64,000 bases of DNA, taken from positions 21,859,501 to 21,923,500 of the forward strand of contig NC_052474.1 in the NCBI RefSeq assembly GCF_009730915.1, written 5' to 3'. The stretch is from Dioscorea cayenensis subsp. rotundata (lineage: Eukaryota; Streptophyta; Magnoliopsida; Dioscoreales; Dioscoreaceae). Position numbers and translations under genes: made by a program. Numbering within the stretch: position 1 is the stretch's first letter; each line of letters opens with the position of its first letter. The notes beneath the pieces were generated by a model that did no database searches, was not told where the DNA came from, and worked only from the letters and a program-made list of their open reading frames with translations. Below, piece after piece: positions 58,851 to 64,000 of this stretch.

Positions 58851-61800
58851 ATGGCGTCCGTGAGCTCGAGAATTCCTCTGCGGATTGCTCTTCGTGCATC
58901 TACTTGTACGCTCTTCATCTTTCTCCCTTCACCTACCTTCCCTTCACTCTCTCTCTCATTGAAAACCCTTGCAGATATTGGCAGGAAGCAGCTCCAGGTG
59001 GGCGACGTCTTTGGCCTTCTACTCTACCAGCTTCGTTGGTGATGATCCTGTTCTTGTGAGTTCTCTTATGTGGTCTCTTTGGGTTTCTTCGTTCTCCTTT
59101 TGATTCTGTCTAATTTTAGGGATTTGGTTTGGATCAAGGTTAGGGATTTCATTCGCTCCGCATTGTATGATCCTGAAAATGGGTACTTTTCAAAGCTCGC
59201 GGGTTCTGTGGGGTTTCTTGACAAAAGTATCCGGTTCAATCAGCTCCAAGGTGCGATCTTGTTGTCAGATTTTGTTGGGATTTGTTTGGTGATGCATGAA
59301 CTCATGTTTAATTTCTCTGGATTTCATTTGGAAGTAGAATGTTGGGATCCAAAATATAGTTTCAGGTGAATTGATGATTTTACCTGATTGCTGTTTAGAA
59401 TAGTTACGATAATAGGGAGATTTATGGAACTGGTGAAAAATAAGATCAAGTTAATTTGTTAGCAAACACCTGCTAAAGCTACTTGTATGCGTCATCGGTT
59501 CAAATAAAAGTTTGTGAAACTTTCAGATATGTGGCAATGGCTTGAAACTTCTCTGATGAGTATTTTGAGGGTATGATTGTTGGAAAGCAGAGAAGATCCA
59601 TTTGCCTGTGCCTTTTGAGTTGTAGCTAAGATCTCCCAAGATGACTGTCAGCCTTCTGATGATTATTGATTGGATCTCTTTGAAAATTAAAATGAATGGC
59701 ACCCTTGATCTCTGAAATTTAGGCCCTATACAGGTTAATTCTGAGAACTTTGGTGCCCCACAAACCTTTACGCATATTTTATACTAAAAGTGTAAACCAA
59801 ATAAAAAAAAAAAATCTTCATGTTATTGGTAAAGGAATGGCAAATTCTTGGAAGCACCTCTATGTTTAAGAGAGTCTACCTGCTTCTAAGTTTATCAATC
59901 CCTTTTGTGGTCTATAATTGAATTCTATCTTTATCAATTTGAGTGTTTTTTTTAGATTTTTTTTAATGTGGTTAATTGATGCGTACGACTTTGCATTGGT
60001 GATCATTTGTGCCTTGTAGGCCGTGTTGCATACATGAAACTCTTGGATAAACTATACAAGCAACATGACATTGCATGGTTCACCCCAGTGGAGCTTTTCA
60101 AGGTAAAACACCGTCCTGTCAGTATATGTAACATGCTTGATTACTATCGCATGGTAGGTCTTTTACTAAAGCGTCACTATGAGCAATTAAACCAGTTTCT
60201 CTTCTTTCTATTGAATTTCTTTTGTAGAATTGTTTCTGTTAGGACATTGTCCTTTATCTCTTTTGACATGTATTCCTCATTTGGCTAAACTAGTATATTT
60301 GGCTGGAATCTAGTTACTCTACATGCAATTAACTATAACTCAAGACAACTAAAATTGGAGATATTTGTTACAATTAAAAAAAAAAAATAGTATTCGGCAC
60401 TATCTACAATTGATCTATTTTTATCGCAAATGATTGATGTTAGGAAGTTTTAAGCAACTGTTAAGTTTTCAAGCCACAAGGAAGTGACAGATTGGTGGTT
60501 TGCACTCTACACTTGGTAGACATTGCATTGATCTCGCTAAACCTTTATTGAGGCAGTCATTTATAAGCAAACCTAACTCGTGCCACCTTAGTAATTACAA
60601 TTAATTGTTGGACATTCTTTGATCTGCGAAATTACCATAACTTTTTTGTCCTTTGAGCATGGTTGTAAATCAGTATACTTGTTAACTATATAAAATGCAA
60701 ATATTTTATATGGGCATAGAGATATTTTGCCTATAAGAAAGAGAGCGGATGATAGACCATTGAGAGACTGATGAAATTTGGAGAAATTTAAATGATGACA
60801 TGGAAAAACATATCTTGCCATGCTTGATTTAGTTAAGAATCAAGGTTAACTGGCTTTGAGCGTAATGGGTTCCATTTCCATCGTTTAAGTTGATCTTCTT
60901 AAATTTATCATCAATCAAAGTTGGAAAATGTTCATTTTCCTTGATTGGTGTGACTATCTTGATAGAATTTTAAACTGACAGTTGTTACTTGATGATGGAC
61001 TCCTGGTAACTTGATTAAAAACGGTTGAGGAAAATTCTACATTTTCCTTGATCATGAGCAAACAGACAAACAAACAAACTAGTAAAAACACTTGCTCTTT
61101 TTGCTCATTTCTATTATGTTTACTGTATTTGGTATAGTTCATTGTATAATGAGGCGTAGACACAATTGGAGTGCTTCTGATTGTTGTTTCATTCTCAAAT
61201 CCTTTGTAAATGCACATAAACAGGAACTCGTGTCTTTGTTTTCTTTAATCCTTAAAATCTTTACAAATATTTTTGTTTGTTTATCCATTGCTTGAATAAA
61301 TTTGAATATCATTGTATAATAAATATAGATTCTCATTTAACTTCCTTTGGCTTTTGTCCATGCAGCCTTGGTATGCACATGGTATTGCTGAAGCGATAAT
61401 GCGCACTGCTGACCTTTCAATTCCATTGAAGGTACACTATATCTTCTCTCTTTGCACCTTTTTTTTTTACAGATGTTAAAGAGGAAAATAACCCCTTATC
61501 TGTAATATATTGCTTCCTTAGTTTATGTTTATGTAGACCGTGTATTATCAATATATATATATTGTGTATTATAGATGTTTTATTGGCTTTATGAGGTAGG
61601 TATAAGTTAAGTTTGGCTGATAGGGCAGATGCTGTATTCTGTTTAGCTAGAAAAAGTAGAATATTCATGAGGTGATTTTTAGTTGCCCGATATGTCACTT
61701 ATTGTGATATTGTGGTCAATAGTGGTATCGACTTTGCTGGTGTATGATGTTCCAGTTAATTATTTTCACTTATATAAACTAGATTATTATGCTATTTCTA

Positions 61801-64000
61801 CTTTAATTTGCTTAAGACTTATCCAAAATGCTTGAATCCTATTAATTTGAATAAATCTCTCTTGTTGGAGATCACCGTTACCTTTTTACTTTCAAATTTG
61901 TGAGTCAGTACTTGTTAACTACAAATCTCTTGTTTAGTCAACCTCCTAGATGTCTTTGTTTATATTGTCTTTCATGCTCATTTATCTTTCTTAACTAGGA
62001 TTTCAATTGTCATTTCATGAATTGAATTTTCTTTTAAAGTTATATCATGACTTCTTTTTGTCTTTGCTTAGATATATGAAATTGGTGGTGGATCAGGAAC
62101 ATGTGCAAAGTGCATAATGGATTACATAATGTTGAATGCGCCACCGAGAGTTTACAATAATATGATATACACGTATGGCAATTTTCTTGCTTCTATGTAC
62201 TTTTGTTTAGTGCTCACTTCAGCTGTCTAGAACTAATTTTTTAGGACTTGTCTATAAATAGTTCAAAGTTCATAGTAGAAAACTCTCTTTTGCCTTGGAT
62301 TCTTGATGAAAATTGATTGTCTCAGCCTGCATCTAATATTCAAGGGCAAAAGCAATGTCTTTCTAAACTCACAAAATAAGTCATTATATTCTTTTCTAGT
62401 CTTAAAAAAGATTTTATCATGAAAGTTTATGGGATTGTATTAAAATTTTATTAAAAATATTAATCTTATATGAAATATGTTGCAACTGAATTCCAATAAG
62501 AAATGATAAATGTAGTACCTGGTTTTTGAAATTATTTTTTTAGAACATTTTTTGTAATAGAATTGCATATTGGAGGTTTTGCATTCTATTGGCTTCTAAT
62601 TCCTTCCAATTGTATAGGCTTGATATTGGAATCATCATCACATTTATGATAAACTTTGAGGACATATGTATGATGGTTATTTTGTTATTCTTGTCATATA
62701 TATCAGAGCAGGATAATTGCTGAAATATGATAAGCAAATGCAGAGAATGCAATAATGATATGGAAGAAGAAGCAGTTATACTTCTCTTGAAGTGATATGT
62801 TTAATCTGTTTTTCTGTATTCTGGCATGTTTTAGACTATGCTATTCTTTGCAAGTGTGGAGACATCTTTGTTTGTGAACTCCTGGATAATAGAAAATTCA
62901 TAAGGAGGCTATGTAAAGAAAAATAGTTTCCCAGAGGTGTTGATTGGTACTGTTGCTATTCTGAAATTTCTTGTGGCTTTTGTGTATATGCTTCTTCTTC
63001 TTCTTCTTCTTTGTGTACATGGTGTTTGCCTTGGTATTTTAGACCAAAAGTGGTCATAAATTTTAAATCAAGTGTAGATTTTCTTGACACTAGCTAAATA
63101 GACTAGACCTGCAATGTTAGCGACTTCCACTATGGAAGAAATTGGGCCTAACTACATAGATTGATCTTGCTTTCATTTCTTCTTCTTCTTCTTCACTAGT
63201 TTGTGTACATGGTGTTTGCCATGGTATTTTAGACCAAAAGTGGTCATAAATTTTAAATTAAGTGTAGATTTTCTTGACACTAGCTAAATAGACTAGACCT
63301 GCAATGTCAGCGACTTCCGCTATGGGAGAAATTGGACCTAACTACATAGATTGATCTTGCTTTCATATCATTTACTTTGTATACATAGTTTAATCTACAT
63401 TTTATGACCCTGAGAAGAAATTATCATCATTTACCTTAATCTGCTTGATAAAAAAAATGGCTAGAAATAAAAATAACAATTTTGGAGTTATTTTGCACAT
63501 CCCTCATAATAAACCTTCTCTCAAAAAATGTTGGCTATGAGTGATGCAAAAGAATGCATTATATAGGTTTCAAAATCAACTGAAATTTAATCTGCATGTG
63601 TTTTGAGGTGTATAAATGAAATTATATAGGTTTGACTTTCCAGTGGGATGGCCCATCATGTATTTCCCAACATTGTTGAATTTTTAGAATCTCTCTTGGT
63701 ATATATTTTTGTTGGTAATGTGTTTTGATCTCTAGATTTTCCACCCTTTGAAAGCTACCCTATTAATAAGGATGCAATCATAAGCTTCATGAATTTATAG
63801 GCACCCAAAAAGGCACTATTAGATTTTCCACATGGTGTCTTTGTCTTTTAGAATACCATTTTTAAGTGCATTTGTCTTTTTATATTTTCTAACACAATCT
63901 GCTAGACTTATTTTCTTTCCATTCATAGATCAGTAGAAATCAGTTCATCTCTTGCTGAAAAGCAGTTGGAAACTGTTGGGGAGGTTCAGAGCCATTTTTC
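58851..64000 (+). CDS. mitochondrial DUF185 / NDUFAF7-type SAM-dependent methyltransferase, 5' part
   Basis: The gene is cut by the window edge. Exons: 58851-58859 (probable), 58975-59055, 59139-59250, 60020-60102, 61366-61431, 62072-62172 and 63929-64000 (continues). NDUFAF7/MidA-family enzymes methylate an arginine of a complex I subunit during assembly in mitochondria; for plant members this is inferred. Visible blocks: VRDFIRSALYDPENGYFSK, then GRVAYMKLLDKLYKQHDIAWFTPVELFK, then PWYAHGIAEAIMRTADL, then the SAM-binding loop IYEIGGGSGTCAK, and SVEISSSLAEKQLE. The N-terminus is uncertain. The first ATG frame (MASVSSRIPL) can join the second exon in frame only if the donor right after codon 3 (TCC/GTGAGC) is used. 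The later GT at 58906 would shift the frame into a stop. With the early donor the start reads MAS-ILAGSSSRWATSLAFYSTS, a good transit peptide. Confidence 0.88.
62990..63373. repeat. 190 bp tandem duplication with TTC microsatellite, intronic
   Basis: A (TTC)n tract followed by TTGTGTACATGGTGTTTGCC occurs at about 63011 and 63201. The two 190 bp units are nearly identical (for example AGACCAAAAGTGGTCATAAA in both), with about six substitutions. AGACCAAAAGTGGTC is itself an imperfect palindrome. It lies in the last visible intron of the DUF185 gene. Confidence 0.9.

Overview
The window is nuclear DNA of a flowering plant. Genes are sparse, AT-rich DNA separates them, introns are long with GT-AG borders (two are GC-AG), the proteins are plant-specific families, and the transposons include an Athila-type LTR retrotransposon. 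(TA)n runs are very common. A non-grass monocot such as a yam would fit, but I cannot fix the species from sequence alone.

Layout. 1-19834 (+): the last 12 coding exons of phosphatidylinositol 4-kinase alpha. One intron holds a complete 10.9 kb Athila-like element (5158-16032) in antisense orientation, and another holds a 276 bp inverted-repeat MITE. 20612-22180 (-): an intronless mitochondrial-type PPR protein. 23085-25903 (-): an RGP5-like protein preceded, only 78 nt upstream on the same strand, by a spliced 86-codon reading frame; this looks dicistronic. 28443-31754 (+): a small BSD-domain protein. 32972-42095 (+): a 664-residue Golgi-type O-fucosyltransferase family protein in ten exons. 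44519-44796 (-): a 71-residue single-pass membrane protein. 44800-49288: AT-rich spacer with a SINE-like element and a decayed LINE reverse transcriptase. 49289-51635 (-): ABI3/VP1, the B3-domain seed maturation regulator, with ACGT-core boxes upstream. 53430-55300: about 24 copies of a 79 bp minisatellite in the distal upstream region of ABI3, with decayed copies on both sides. 56818-57025: a 208 bp terminal-inverted-repeat element with intact target duplications. 57380-57577 (-): an arabinogalactan peptide. 58851-64000 (+): the 5' part of a mitochondrial DUF185/NDUFAF7-type methyltransferase, cut by the window edge.

The genes are unrelated housekeeping and developmental loci and do not form a pathway. 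RGP5, the O-fucosyltransferase and the AG-peptide all belong to wall or glycan biology, but that is probably chance. The points most worth a second look are the two-ORF RGP5 locus, the 79 bp array upstream of ABI3, and a systematic CAG/CTG-versus-CG discrepancy between the two LTRs of the Athila element. That discrepancy suggests base-calling error at methylated CHG sites rather than real decay.
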